Below are positions 17,062-25,779 of a stretch of DNA of 64,000 bases, in pieces. The stretch spans positions 1-64,000 of the forward strand of contig DASZOL010000063.1 of assembly GCA_035550795.1 (NCBI GenBank). The letters are read 5' to 3'. Below the pieces are notes generated by a model. That model worked only from the letters and a program-made list of their open reading frames with translations. It was not told where the DNA came from and searched no databases. Within the stretch, counting starts at the first letter, position 1; the number at the start of each line of letters is the position of its first letter. Made by a program: the position numbers and the translations under genes. This DNA is from DASRDR01 sp035550795 (GTDB taxonomy: Bacteria > Methylomirabilota > Methylomirabilia > Rokubacteriales > DASRDR01).

Positions 17062-17523
17062 CTATTTCTTCGCCTTGTCGATGGCGGTGCGGAGCTCCGA
17101 CGCCTCCTTCTTGTCGAGCGACTCCAGCCGCCGCAGGACGGCCCGGGCATCGTCGAGCTTCCCCATCTTCACGTACGCCTCGCCGAGGTACTCGAGGGCC
17201 TCCGCGTAGTCCGGCCTGAGCTTCAGCGCCCGGTCGTAAGCCTTGATCGCCTCCGGGTACTTCCCCTGCTGGCGCAGCGAGTAGCCGAGACCATTCCACG
17301 CCTCCGGAAAGGCCTCGCGCTGCTTGATCGCCGACTCGTAGGCCTGGCTCGCCCGCCGCCAGTCCTTCTTCTTCTGCGCGTCGAGCCCCTCCTGGAACGC
17401 GAGGTCGGCCGACCTGGGAACCCCGGGCGGCGGGGCAGCGGGCGACGGCCCGTCCGCCCCCGCGCTCGCCGCCAGGGCGAGGAGCCACGCCACGATCACC
17501 CTCACGATCCACATCCGTCGCAT
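17062..17523 (-). CDS. Secreted TPR-repeat protein
   Basis: 153 residues: a signal peptide (about 1-23), a Pro-rich linker, then about three tetratricopeptide repeats (for example AFPEAWNGLGYSLRQQGKYPEAIKAYDRALKLRPDYAEALEYLGEAY, from which only the pattern W/G/Y/A is cited). It is likely a periplasmic scaffold. ATG 17523 has GGGAGG 7 nt upstream; a GTG at 17526 is one codon earlier. It follows the AttH-like gene after 55 nt and may be the last gene of that operon. Confidence 0.8.
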   Translation of the reverse strand: MRRMWIVRVIVAWLLALAASAGADGPSPAAPPPGVPRSADLAFQEGLDAQKKKDWRRASQAYESAIKQREAFPEAWNGLGYSLRQQGKYPEAIKAYDRALKLRPDYAEALEYLGEAYVKMGKLDDARAVLRRLESLDKKEASELRTAIDKAKK

Positions 17524-17578
17524 CACTCGCCTCCCGGACGACCGGTGACCCCTCTTGTCGAGCCCACCGGCCCGGCCG

Positions 17579-18793
17579 TCATTGTCGCACAGCCTCGGCG
17601 GGACCTCGCGCGCGCGCCGCGTAGCCCACCAGCTCGACGTAGCCCGCTCCTCGGACCGGCCGCCCGTCGCCGGTGCCTTCCACGCCCACCGCGCCTTCCC
17701 AGTACCGGGCGGCCACGTCGAGCTCCTGATCCGCCAGGAGCGGGGTCACCAGGAGATCCAGCCCTTCGGCGGGGATGCGCAGCCGCCAGCGCGCCGGATA
17801 CCGGGTGCCTCCCCGTGGGCTCGTCCAGCGATCGAGCACGAGCACCTCGACCGCGTCGCGGTCGAGCGTCCGCGTCGCGCCGTCGGCCGTGACCAGCGTG
17901 CCCTGGCTCGCGGCCGCGACCCCGCCATCGCGCTGGCGAAGCCTGTAGAGCATCAGCTCGCGGCGGTCGTCGAGCTGCAGGGCGAACCAGTCCCACCCGA
18001 CCTGATCGGGCGCCAGAGCGCTCGTGCTCCACTCGCGGTCCATCCACGCGAGGCCCTCGACCGCGAAGCTGCGGCCGGCGCTCTGCACCTCTCCGGACAC
18101 CGGCATCCGCGTCAGGGAGTAGTAGTACGAAGCATTCCCCGCCTCCGCGCTCTTCCGGGAAAGCCCGCGCTCGCCGTGAAGGACGGGCGCCTTCCCGGGC
18201 CCGAGCGTGAGGTCGATCCGGACATCCTCCTCCCCTGCACGGAGCCGCACGGGCGGCCCGCTCCGCCCGCCGCCCTCGGCGCGCCAGTCGCCGAGCCACA
18301 CGCGGAAGGGTTCGGCCGACGCGCCGGCGAGGTCCAGGGCCGCCCGTGCCCAGCGGTCCCGGGCGTGGAACCGCCCCGAGGCGACGTCGGTCAGCGCCAG
18401 GTGGGCCATGTACACGTCGCGCGTGCCCCAGGCCGAGCGGCGCGGCGCTGCCGCCGGAGCGAGCGCCACGCGGAAGAACGTCAGCTGGAAGCCGAAGCGC
18501 CGTCCGCTCCCGCCCGCCTCCCGGAGATTCCCCGTCCAGTACCACCACTCCGACCGGAACGCCGGATGCGGGCCATGGTCCGCCGGGAACGCGAACGGCC
18601 GCGGGGTCAGGGCACGGGCGAAGCCCTCCGCGCTGCCGGCGCCGAAGGCCTCGGCGACCGAGAGCGTCGCGTCGAGCGTCGGCCGCGCCGACCGCTGGGC
18701 GTCCAGCCGGATGACCAGGCCGAGCCCCGCGCCGACGCCGGCCACGGCGAGGAGCACGGGCGCGAGCAGCCTCACGCCGGGGCCCGGCTTCAC
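17579..18793 (-). CDS. AttH-like lipocalin-fold protein (CrtC-like family)
   Basis: 404 residues with an N-terminal membrane anchor or signal (about 9-28), then the AttH/CrtC signature FRSEWWYWTGNL, and later SGRFHARDRWARAALDLAG and WMDREWSTSALAPDQVGWDWF. AttH proteins are tandem lipocalin domains encoded beside ABC exporters (AttEFGH type), acting outside the inner membrane. The gene lies 6 nt downstream of the FtsX-type permease gene, the same arrangement. Ligand unknown. Confidence 0.85.
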   Translation of the reverse strand: MKPGPGVRLLAPVLLAVAGVGAGLGLVIRLDAQRSARPTLDATLSVAEAFGAGSAEGFARALTPRPFAFPADHGPHPAFRSEWWYWTGNLREAGGSGRRFGFQLTFFRVALAPAAAPRRSAWGTRDVYMAHLALTDVASGRFHARDRWARAALDLAGASAEPFRVWLGDWRAEGGGRSGPPVRLRAGEEDVRIDLTLGPGKAPVLHGERGLSRKSAEAGNASYYYSLTRMPVSGEVQSAGRSFAVEGLAWMDREWSTSALAPDQVGWDWFALQLDDRRELMLYRLRQRDGGVAAASQGTLVTADGATRTLDRDAVEVLVLDRWTSPRGGTRYPARWRLRIPAEGLDLLVTPLLADQELDVAARYWEGAVGVEGTGDGRPVRGAGYVELVGYAARARGPAEAVRQ

Positions 18794-18799
18794 GCGCGG

Positions 18800-21349
18800 T
18801 CACTCCTCCCGGAGCGCGGGCGCCGGCGGCGTCCGCGCCATGCGCCACGCCGGGTACACCCCCGCCGCGAGCGCCGCGAGGATCGCCAGCCCGACTGCCT
18901 GGACCAGGACATCTGCCGGTACCGTGGTCTCGATCGACCAGCCGAACGCCCGTCGATTGATCACGTGGATCAGCACTAGCGCAAGCCCGATGCCCACGGG
19001 GACCGCGAGCCCCCCCGCAATCCCGCCGAGGAGGCTCGTCTGCGTCAGGACGAGCCGCCAGACCTCCCGCGGCATGAGACCCTGGGCGCGCAGCACGCCC
19101 AGCTCCCTGGCGCGTTCGAGCTGAAGCGCCATCAGCGCGCTCAGGACGCCGATCACGGCCACCGCCGTCGCGAGCACGCGCAAGACCGCGGTGATCGCAA
19201 ACGTGCGGTCGAAGATCTCCAGAGACGCCTCACGGAGCGCGCGGTTCGAGCGGATCAGGAGATCCTGACTCTCCCCCGCCCGCGCGCGCAGCTGCTGCAC
19301 CACCAGGTCCGCGTCACTGCCCGGCGCGAGGACGAGGCCAAGCGACGACACCCCGGGGTCGTCCCAGTAGGCCTCGTATGTCCGCCGGCTCACCATGACC
19401 ACACCCTGGTCCGAACCGTAGTCCGCGAATACCCCGACGATCGGGAAGGCGCGCTCGCCCCGGTCCGTGCGGAGGCGCAACGGAGCGCCGACGGTGAGGC
19501 GGTGGCGGTAAGCGTAGGGCTCCGACACGATGGCCGCCCCGCCCTCCTGAAAGGCGGGCCACACGGTCTCGGGGGACCCCGCGAGGAACCGGAACTGCCG
19601 ATAGCTGGCGGGGCCTATGCCGAGCGCCACCAGCTGCGTTGAACCCGACGGGGATGTGACGCGCGCGCCTCGATAGGTTCCCACCGCCGCGACGCCGGGC
19701 GCCGCGCGCAACCGGGCGACCACGTCTGGATCGAGAGTGGACTCACCGCCGCGGCCCCCTCGGATCGTCGGCGCGGCGACGTAGACGTCCGCAACCAGCG
19801 AGGTCTCGAGCCAGCGCACGACCGTCGCGCGAAAGCTGCGGATCATCACGCCCACCCCGACGGTCGCCGCCACCGCGACCATGAGCGCGGCCACCGCCAC
19901 CCCGGTGCGAGAGACGGTCGACAGGACGCCCCGGGCGGCCAGGCGCCCCGGCAGCCCGAAGAGCCGCCCGAGCGCGGCCCCGGCGGCCGTGGCCGCGCCC
20001 ACCATTGCCAGCGGTGTGAGGAGCGCGGCGCCCAGGATGAGCGCGAAGAGCCCCGCATAGCTCAAGGCCAGGCTTCGGCCCGCGCCGGCGACCACGAGCC
20101 CTCCGGTCGCGAGGACCGCCAGCCCGGCCGCCGCCGCGCGCGGGGCCGCGCGGCGAGCCCGCGCCTCGAGGACGATCCGGCGGATGGCGTCCCCGACCGG
20201 CGCCGTCGCCGCCTCGGCCGCGGGAACGAGCGCGGCGAGCAGCGTCGCCCCGATGCCGAGGGCCGCCCCCTTCGCCAGGACTGCCGGCGACAGCGCCAGC
20301 TCCCGCACAACGACGACGAAGTACAGGTCGTTGATGGTCCGCGTGACGAGCCGCAACAGCCCGCCGGCGAGCGCGACGCCAAGCCCGAGACCGAGTGCGG
20401 TGGCGACGACGCCGAGCAGGAACGCCTCGGCAAGCACGACAGCGACGATCTCCGCGCGCGTGACACCGAGCGCCCGCAGCATCCCGATCGTCGCGCGACG
20501 CTGCACCACCGAGAGCGTCATCGTGTTGTAGGCGAGGAAGAGGCCGACGACCAGGGCCAGCAGCGACAGCGCCGTCAGGTTCACGTCGAAGGCACGCGTC
20601 AGCGCGCCGACGAACTCGCTCCGCGCGGCCGCCGGCACCACCTCGGCCCCGGGCGGGAGCGCGGCGCGCACCCGGGCCAGCAGCTGCTCCCCGTGCGAGC
20701 CCGACGGTATCGCGAGGTCGACGTGCGAGAGCCGGCCCGGCCGGTCGAGCAGCTCCTGGGCGGTCGCCAGGTCGGCCACGACAAGCCCCGCCAGCGCCTG
20801 CCGGCTTCGCGCTCCGCCGGGCTCGATGAGCCCGATCACCCGCACCGGGCGGGCGCGTCCCGCCACGCGCAGGACCAGGGTGGCCGACATGCCCACGCCG
20901 AGCTCGGCCGCTGTCTCGCTGCTCACCAGCACCGTCCCCGGCTCCGTGACGAGCGTACCGATGGTGGGGATGCCGGCCGCCCCTCGTCCGAGGTACGGCC
21001 GGAACGGAGCCTCGCTGAACGGGTCCACACCGAGAAGGCGGAGCGTGCGCCCGGGCGCGCCCTGGACGCTGACCCAGCCCTCGACCACCGGCGCCAGCGG
21101 ATGGATCCCGGCCTCTCTCGAGAGCTGCACCAGCACGCGCTCGTCGAGCCCGCGCGGGCCGCCCACGACCTGATGGGTCGCCCGTCCGGTCACCGCCTCC
21201 GCGGACAGCGCGAACGCCCGCCGGGCACTCGCGCTGGAGAGGTCGACCGACACGACCACCGCCACGCCGAGCGCGATCCCCAAGAGGGACAGCCCCGCCT
21301 GCCCGGGATGCCGTCGCAGGTGCCGGACACTCGCGCGGAGGAGTGTCAT
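18800..21349 (-). CDS. FtsX-family ABC transporter permease
   Basis: 849 residues with two FtsX domains. Helix 1 is in LSLLGIALGVAVVVSVDLSSASARRAF, followed by a large periplasmic domain, helices at about 255-390, a second set around 420-530, a second periplasmic domain, and the C-terminal trio around 715-835. It is the membrane subunit of a MacB/LolCDE-like or AttFG-like system moving lipids or lipoproteins. Its ATG overlaps the ATPase stop (ATGA at 21349-21346). Confidence 0.9.
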   Translation of the reverse strand: MTLLRASVRHLRRHPGQAGLSLLGIALGVAVVVSVDLSSASARRAFALSAEAVTGRATHQVVGGPRGLDERVLVQLSREAGIHPLAPVVEGWVSVQGAPGRTLRLLGVDPFSEAPFRPYLGRGAAGIPTIGTLVTEPGTVLVSSETAAELGVGMSATLVLRVAGRARPVRVIGLIEPGGARSRQALAGLVVADLATAQELLDRPGRLSHVDLAIPSGSHGEQLLARVRAALPPGAEVVPAAARSEFVGALTRAFDVNLTALSLLALVVGLFLAYNTMTLSVVQRRATIGMLRALGVTRAEIVAVVLAEAFLLGVVATALGLGLGVALAGGLLRLVTRTINDLYFVVVVRELALSPAVLAKGAALGIGATLLAALVPAAEAATAPVGDAIRRIVLEARARRAAPRAAAAGLAVLATGGLVVAGAGRSLALSYAGLFALILGAALLTPLAMVGAATAAGAALGRLFGLPGRLAARGVLSTVSRTGVAVAALMVAVAATVGVGVMIRSFRATVVRWLETSLVADVYVAAPTIRGGRGGESTLDPDVVARLRAAPGVAAVGTYRGARVTSPSGSTQLVALGIGPASYRQFRFLAGSPETVWPAFQEGGAAIVSEPYAYRHRLTVGAPLRLRTDRGERAFPIVGVFADYGSDQGVVMVSRRTYEAYWDDPGVSSLGLVLAPGSDADLVVQQLRARAGESQDLLIRSNRALREASLEIFDRTFAITAVLRVLATAVAVIGVLSALMALQLERARELGVLRAQGLMPREVWRLVLTQTSLLGGIAGGLAVPVGIGLALVLIHVINRRAFGWSIETTVPADVLVQAVGLAILAALAAGVYPAWRMARTPPAPALREE

Positions 21350-22056
21350 CCGGCGGGCAGCTCGCGCATCTCGACCAGGCGGCCCTCATGCAGCCGGAAG
21401 ATCCGATCTGCGAGCCCGATCACCTCCTGGCTGTGCGTCGCCATCACCATCGTGCGCCCGGCCCGGCGGGTGAGCTGGTCGAGCAGCTCCAGCACCTGCC
21501 GGCCGGTGTCGAGGTCCAGGTTGCCCGTCGGCTCGTCGGCCAGCACCAGCAGCGGCTCGTGGACCAGGGCCCGGGCCACCGCGACGCGCTGCTGCTCCCC
21601 GCCCGAGAGGTGTTCGGGAAATGCGGCGCCGCGGTCCGCCAGGCCGACCTCGGCGAGCAGGGCTCCGGCGCGCGCGCGCGCCGCGTCGCCGGACCGACCG
21701 TTCAGCTCGAGCGGCAGCCGCAAGTTCTCGTCGACGGTCAGCGTGGGAATCAGGTTGAAGAACTGAAACACGAACCCCACGTGGCGCCGGCGGAACAGGG
21801 TGCGCGTCGACTCCGAGGCGCGGGCCAGGGCGAGTCCGTCGACGAGCACCTCACCGGCGGTGGGCACGTCGATCCCGCCGATCAGGTTGAGCAGCGTGGA
21901 CTTCCCCGAGCCGCTCCGCCCGATGACCACGCACAGCTCACCCCGGCCGATCGCCGCGTCCACGCCTCGAAGCACCACCCGGGCGGCGTCGCCCTCCCGG
22001 TACGCCTTGGTGACGCCGCGCAGCTCGACGAGCGGGATCTCGGCGGGAGCCCTCAT
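21346..22056 (-). CDS. ABC transporter ATP-binding protein (LolD/MacB-like)
   Basis: 236 residues with all nucleotide-binding motifs: Walker A GRSGSGKST, Q-loop QFFNLIPTLTV, signature LSGGEQQRVAVARAL, Walker B LLVLADEPTGNLD and the switch His in MATHSQEV. It energises the downstream FtsX-type permease. ATG 22056 is chosen because it overlaps the stop of the upstream deacetylase gene (ATGA); the upstream open frame lies inside that gene. Confidence 0.92.
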   Translation of the reverse strand: MRAPAEIPLVELRGVTKAYREGDAARVVLRGVDAAIGRGELCVVIGRSGSGKSTLLNLIGGIDVPTAGEVLVDGLALARASESTRTLFRRRHVGFVFQFFNLIPTLTVDENLRLPLELNGRSGDAARARAGALLAEVGLADRGAAFPEHLSGGEQQRVAVARALVHEPLLVLADEPTGNLDLDTGRQVLELLDQLTRRAGRTMVMATHSQEVIGLADRIFRLHEGRLVEMRELPAG

Positions 22057-22835
22057 CCGGTCGCGTCGAGTGCGCCGAAGTGACAGAGGCGGATGTCCAA
22101 GCGCTCGACCGTCGCCCGCGCTTCGACATCGCACAGGGCCGCCAGCTCGACCTCGCGCTGGCGCCCGTAGCGGCTGTAGGCGAGGTCCTCGTCGAACAGC
22201 CCGGGATGACACATCAGCTCGGTGAGACCGAGGGGCAGGGTGGCGAGCTGGTCGAGCAGACGCTCGGTCGTCCAGTAGGGCTCGCCCTGCGCGTCGCCGA
22301 CGAAGTGGTCGGTCGTGGCGACACCGCGACGGCGTAACCCGTCGCGAAAGCCAGGGTCCTGGCTGCGGAGCGGGAGGTTCGCGGCGAGCGCCACGTCCAC
22401 CACCGCGTCCATGACCCGCGGCACTCGATGCACGTGATGGTGGCTATCCAGGTGAGTCGGCGCCCGGCCAAACCGGCGGGTGAACGCCTCAATCTGCGCC
22501 TCTCCCTCCCGTCGCACGTCGTCGGGGCGGGCGCGCTCCTGCAGGGCCGCGAGGTGTCGGCAGAAACGGCCCTCGGCATCGACGAGGGATGCCACCGTCC
22601 CGGGGGGCGAGACGGGACAACCCCACGTCAGGTTGAAGTGGAGCCCAAGGCCGAGCTCCCGCGAGGCGGCTGCCGCGGCGTCCAGCTCGGGCTGAGACGC
22701 CAGCGCCGCCAGGACCGTGGTGCTGGTCACCAACCCCTCGCGGTGAGCGCGCAGGATGCCGCGGCTCACCCCCGCGGTGAGGCCGAAGTCGTCCGCGTTG
22801 ACGATGAGCCGGCGGATGGCGGGCGCAGCGCTCAC
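22053..22835 (-). CDS. ChbG/HpnK (YdjC)-family carbohydrate deacetylase
   Basis: 260 residues. Metal-binding and catalytic motifs of the family are intact: NADDFGLT near residue 13, LGLHFNLTWG near 67, and THLDSHHHVHRVPRVM near 125. These enzymes deacetylate chito-oligosaccharides or hopanoid precursors in the cytosol. The stop overlaps the ABC ATPase start, placing it first in the AttEFGH-like operon and hinting that the exported substrate may be glycosylated. GTG start. Confidence 0.88.
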   Translation of the reverse strand: MSAAPAIRRLIVNADDFGLTAGVSRGILRAHREGLVTSTTVLAALASQPELDAAAAASRELGLGLHFNLTWGCPVSPPGTVASLVDAEGRFCRHLAALQERARPDDVRREGEAQIEAFTRRFGRAPTHLDSHHHVHRVPRVMDAVVDVALAANLPLRSQDPGFRDGLRRRGVATTDHFVGDAQGEPYWTTERLLDQLATLPLGLTELMCHPGLFDEDLAYSRYGRQREVELAALCDVEARATVERLDIRLCHFGALDATG

Positions 22836-22973
22836 CGGTCTACGCCCCCCGGCGCGGGGGCTTGTCCGGCGGACCTGATCGGACGGACGGCCTCGGTCGG
22901 GCGCCTCGATCGGACGGCCTTCCGCCTGCGGCGGCCCGTGCCGGCCCGGGGGCGCATCGCCTCCCCGCCCCGT

Positions 22974-23285
22974 CTACGTCCTGAGGGTACGGCGGACGTA
23001 CTGGCGCACCTCCTCCGTGAGAAGCGCCTGTCGCCCGCTGTCCGTCACCGCGTCCTCGAGCAGCTCGAGGTCCAGCAGCAGCGGGGTTGGCGCCTTCTTC
23101 CCGGCGTCCAGCTCGACCGTGAACACGCACTGCTCGTCGGACTCGGTGAAGACGGCCTTGGCGCGCGTGAACGAGCCGTCCTCCAGCGCGACCGTCTCCA
23201 GCGCGTGCCGCAGCACCCGCAGAATGCCCTCCTGGGCGTCACCGGGGACGGTCCCGAACGCGCTCATCAGCCGGATGTCCGCCAT
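22974..23285 (-). CDS. Hypothetical protein
   Basis: 103 residues, soluble and acidic, with a predicted alpha/beta mix (TVPGDAQEGILRVLRHALETV; QCVFTVELDAG). No family recognised. GGAGGAGG lies 6 nt before ATG 23285. It begins 16 nt after the gamma-glutamyltransferase gene ends, so the two may be co-transcribed. Confidence 0.6.
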   Translation of the reverse strand: MADIRLMSAFGTVPGDAQEGILRVLRHALETVALEDGSFTRAKAVFTESDEQCVFTVELDAGKKAPTPLLLDLELLEDAVTDSGRQALLTEEVRQYVRRTLRT

Positions 23286-23301
23286 GCCGGCCCTCCTCCG
23301 G

Positions 23302-25017
23302 TCAGAATCCCATCGCGGTCGCGGGCCGCAGGTGGTCGACTCCGGCCGCAAGCCCTCGCCGGGTCACCTCGATCACCTGCGGCCGGGCGAAGTAGAAGCT
23401 CGAGTAGGTCTCGGTCAGCGGCACGACCCGGTGCCCGCGGCGGCGAAGCTCGGCGATGGCCGCGGGCCCGATCCGATCGTCGACGTCCAGGGCCCCGCCC
23501 TCCGTGTGCAGGCGCGGCGCCTCGACGGCCGCCTGGGGCCGGAGTGCGAAGTCGATCATGTTCGCCAGGACCTGGGGGACGGCGGACACGATCTTGCGGC
23601 CGCCTGGCGCGCCCACCGCGAGGTACGGCGCACCGTCGCGCAGAGCCAGGAAGGGCGTCATGTTGACCAGCGCGCGCTTTCCGGGCGCGATGGAGTTGGG
23701 CCGCCCCGGTTCCGGATCGAACCAGATCATGCCGTTCGAAAGGAGGAGGCCCGTGTCCGGCACGACGACCTTGGAGCCGAAGAGACTGACCGCGGTGTGC
23801 GTCAGCGACACCAGCGTGCGGTCTCGGTCGACCGCGCACACGTGCGTCGTGCACTCGGCCGCCGAGCCCACCGCGGCCGTCCCGGCACGTCTCCGGTCGC
23901 CGGCCCCGCCACGCTCGAAGCGCCCCGGATCGACGCGCCGCCGCCGGTGGCGGCGCCCGTCCGGGCGGATCCCGGCCGCCACCGCAGCGGCGTACGGCTT
24001 TCCGCAGAGCGCAGCCCACGGCGCGCGGACCGACACCGGATCCCCGAGCCAGCGGAGGCGGTCCTCGAACGCGACGCGCAGCGCCTCGGCGCGGACGTGC
24101 GCCGTGCGCGCGCCGGCCGCCGGCCCGGGCTCGGCGTCAAAGCACCCGATAACGTTCAGGGCCTCGAGGGCGGTCACGCAGCCCGTGGCGCCGGGCACTC
24201 CGAGGAGCGTCACGCCGCGGTAGTCGCCGGCCAGGGGCCGCTCCGTCCTCACCCGGTAGCGCGCCAGGTCCGCGCGATCCAGGACGCCCCCGCCGCGCCG
24301 GATCTCCGCCTCGATGCGCTCGGCGAGCTCCCCGCGGTAGAAGATGCTCGGTCCCTCCTTCCCGATGCGCTCGAGGGTCCGCGCCAGCGCGGGGTACCGC
24401 ATCCGGTCGCCGCCCTGGAGGTTCGGAGGCCGCGGCGGCCATCGCCCTCCGCGGAGATACGTCGCCGCAGCCTCGGGGAAGCGGGCGAGCTCCTCCGCGT
24501 ACATCGCCGTGACCCCGGCCAGGTACCAGTCGATCGGCACCCCGCGCCGAGCGAGGCCCACGGCCGGGGCCACCGCGTCGCGAAGGTCCAGCGTCCCCCA
24601 TCGCTCGAGGGCCAGCGCCAGGCCGGCGACCGATCCCGGGACCGCGACAGCGAGGTGGCCGTGCACGTTCGCGTCCCCCTCGACCGCGCGCCACGGAAAC
24701 AGGTCCCCGCTGCGCCCCTCGCCGGGCGGGTACATCCGGGCGTGCGCTCGCCGCGGGGCTTCCACGTTGAAGTCCAGCGCGACCGACGCACCCGCGCGCG
24801 GCCGGTGAATGAGCATGGACCCGCCCCCGGCCAGACAGGACATGAACGGCTCCACCACGGCCATCGCGAAGGCCGTGGCGACCGCGGCGTCGACGGCGTT
24901 CCCGCCCCGGCGAAGGATCTCGGCGCCCACGCTGGCGCCGAGCGGGTGGCCGGCCGTCACGCACGCGTGCGGCACCTCGAGCTGGCTCTTCGTGACGGAG
25001 AGACGAGAGGCCTTCAA
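23302..25017 (-). CDS. Gamma-glutamyltransferase family protein
   Basis: 571 residues. The autoprocessing site is ECTTHV, with catalytic Thr390 that would become the N-terminus of the small subunit; downstream LVSLTHTAVSLFGSKVVVPDTGLLLSNGMIWF and NMTPFLALRDGAP, GAPGGRKI are the small-subunit motifs. The start region AGHPLGASVGAEILRRGGNAVDAAVA is typical. It cleaves gamma-glutamyl bonds or beta-lactam-like amides. No signal peptide is seen with the TTG 25017 start, which is uncertain; GTG about 30 nt further in is an alternative. Confidence 0.85.
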   Translation of the reverse strand: MKASRLSVTKSQLEVPHACVTAGHPLGASVGAEILRRGGNAVDAAVATAFAMAVVEPFMSCLAGGGSMLIHRPRAGASVALDFNVEAPRRAHARMYPPGEGRSGDLFPWRAVEGDANVHGHLAVAVPGSVAGLALALERWGTLDLRDAVAPAVGLARRGVPIDWYLAGVTAMYAEELARFPEAAATYLRGGRWPPRPPNLQGGDRMRYPALARTLERIGKEGPSIFYRGELAERIEAEIRRGGGVLDRADLARYRVRTERPLAGDYRGVTLLGVPGATGCVTALEALNVIGCFDAEPGPAAGARTAHVRAEALRVAFEDRLRWLGDPVSVRAPWAALCGKPYAAAVAAGIRPDGRRHRRRRVDPGRFERGGAGDRRRAGTAAVGSAAECTTHVCAVDRDRTLVSLTHTAVSLFGSKVVVPDTGLLLSNGMIWFDPEPGRPNSIAPGKRALVNMTPFLALRDGAPYLAVGAPGGRKIVSAVPQVLANMIDFALRPQAAVEAPRLHTEGGALDVDDRIGPAAIAELRRRGHRVVPLTETYSSFYFARPQVIEVTRRGLAAGVDHLRPATAMGF

Positions 25018-25076
25018 GGCGCGCTCATTCTCCCACGGCCCCCGCGCGTCTGCCAGCGCAGCGGCGCGGTCGCCGC

Positions 25077-25628
25077 TCAGAAGCGGACCGGGGGGACCGC
25101 GCGCTCGGCCGGATCCTCGATCTCGAAGAACTCTCGTCGCGTGAAGCCGAACGTGCCGGCCAGAAGGTTCGTCGGAACGCTCTCGATGCGGGTGTTGAGG
25201 TGGCGCACGGCGGCGTTGTACCCTTGGCGCGCCCCGGCAATCATCCCTTCGGTGTCGGCGAGGGCCTGCTGCAGGGACAGGAAGCTCTGGTTCGCCTTGA
25301 GATCGGGATAGCTCTCCGCGACGGCGTAGAGGCCCCGGAGGGCCTGCGTCAGGAGCCCCTCGGACTGCGCCGCCTGACCGGGCGTCGTGGCACCCATGGC
25401 CCGGCTCCTGAGCTCCGTGACCTTCTCCAGGACAGCCCTCTCGTGACCGGCATATCCCTTGACCGTCTCGACGAGGTTCGGGATGAGGTCGTGTCGGCGC
25501 TTGAGCTGGGTCGAGATCCCGGACCACGCCTCATCCACCCGCACCCGCGCCCGTACCAGCCCGTTGTACAGCGCCACGCCGACCAGGGCGAGGATCACCC
25601 CGATCCCCAGGACGACCAGTGCCGTCAT
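25077..25628 (-). CDS. LemA-family membrane protein
   Basis: 183 residues: one N-terminal transmembrane helix (about 4-24), then the LemA helical domain with YNGLVRARVRVDEAWSGI, QLKRRHDLIPNLVETVKGY and YPDLKANQSFLSLQ. The function of the family is not settled. GGAGG precedes ATG 25628. It is divergent from the NtrC-type gene at 25780. Confidence 0.92.
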   Translation of the reverse strand: MTALVVLGIGVILALVGVALYNGLVRARVRVDEAWSGISTQLKRRHDLIPNLVETVKGYAGHERAVLEKVTELRSRAMGATTPGQAAQSEGLLTQALRGLYAVAESYPDLKANQSFLSLQQALADTEGMIAGARQGYNAAVRHLNTRIESVPTNLLAGTFGFTRREFFEIEDPAERAVPPVRF

Positions 25629-25779
25629 TCCGCTCCCCCTCCGGGGTCCGGCTCCCCCGGGCGGGGGGAGCGAAGTGGGCACGCCCGGCTCGCTCGATGG
25701 TAGCCGAAGCGCAGGAGCGCCGGAAGCGCGGATTCTGCTACCATGGCCAGCGAGCCTGGCAGGCACTGCGGCAACTGCT

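Noticed and set aside
13953..17219. A 1088-codon plus-strand open frame
   Set aside because: It is antisense to the FAD/Fe-S dehydrogenase and the permease; composition is Arg/Glu/Asp/Leu shadow sequence without domains, as expected for GC-rich DNA.
25741..25779. Sigma-54 promoter (TGGCAG...CTGC) before the first NtrC-type gene
   Set aside because: The GG-to-GC spacing is 10 or 13, not the required 12, and no TTGC element fits.
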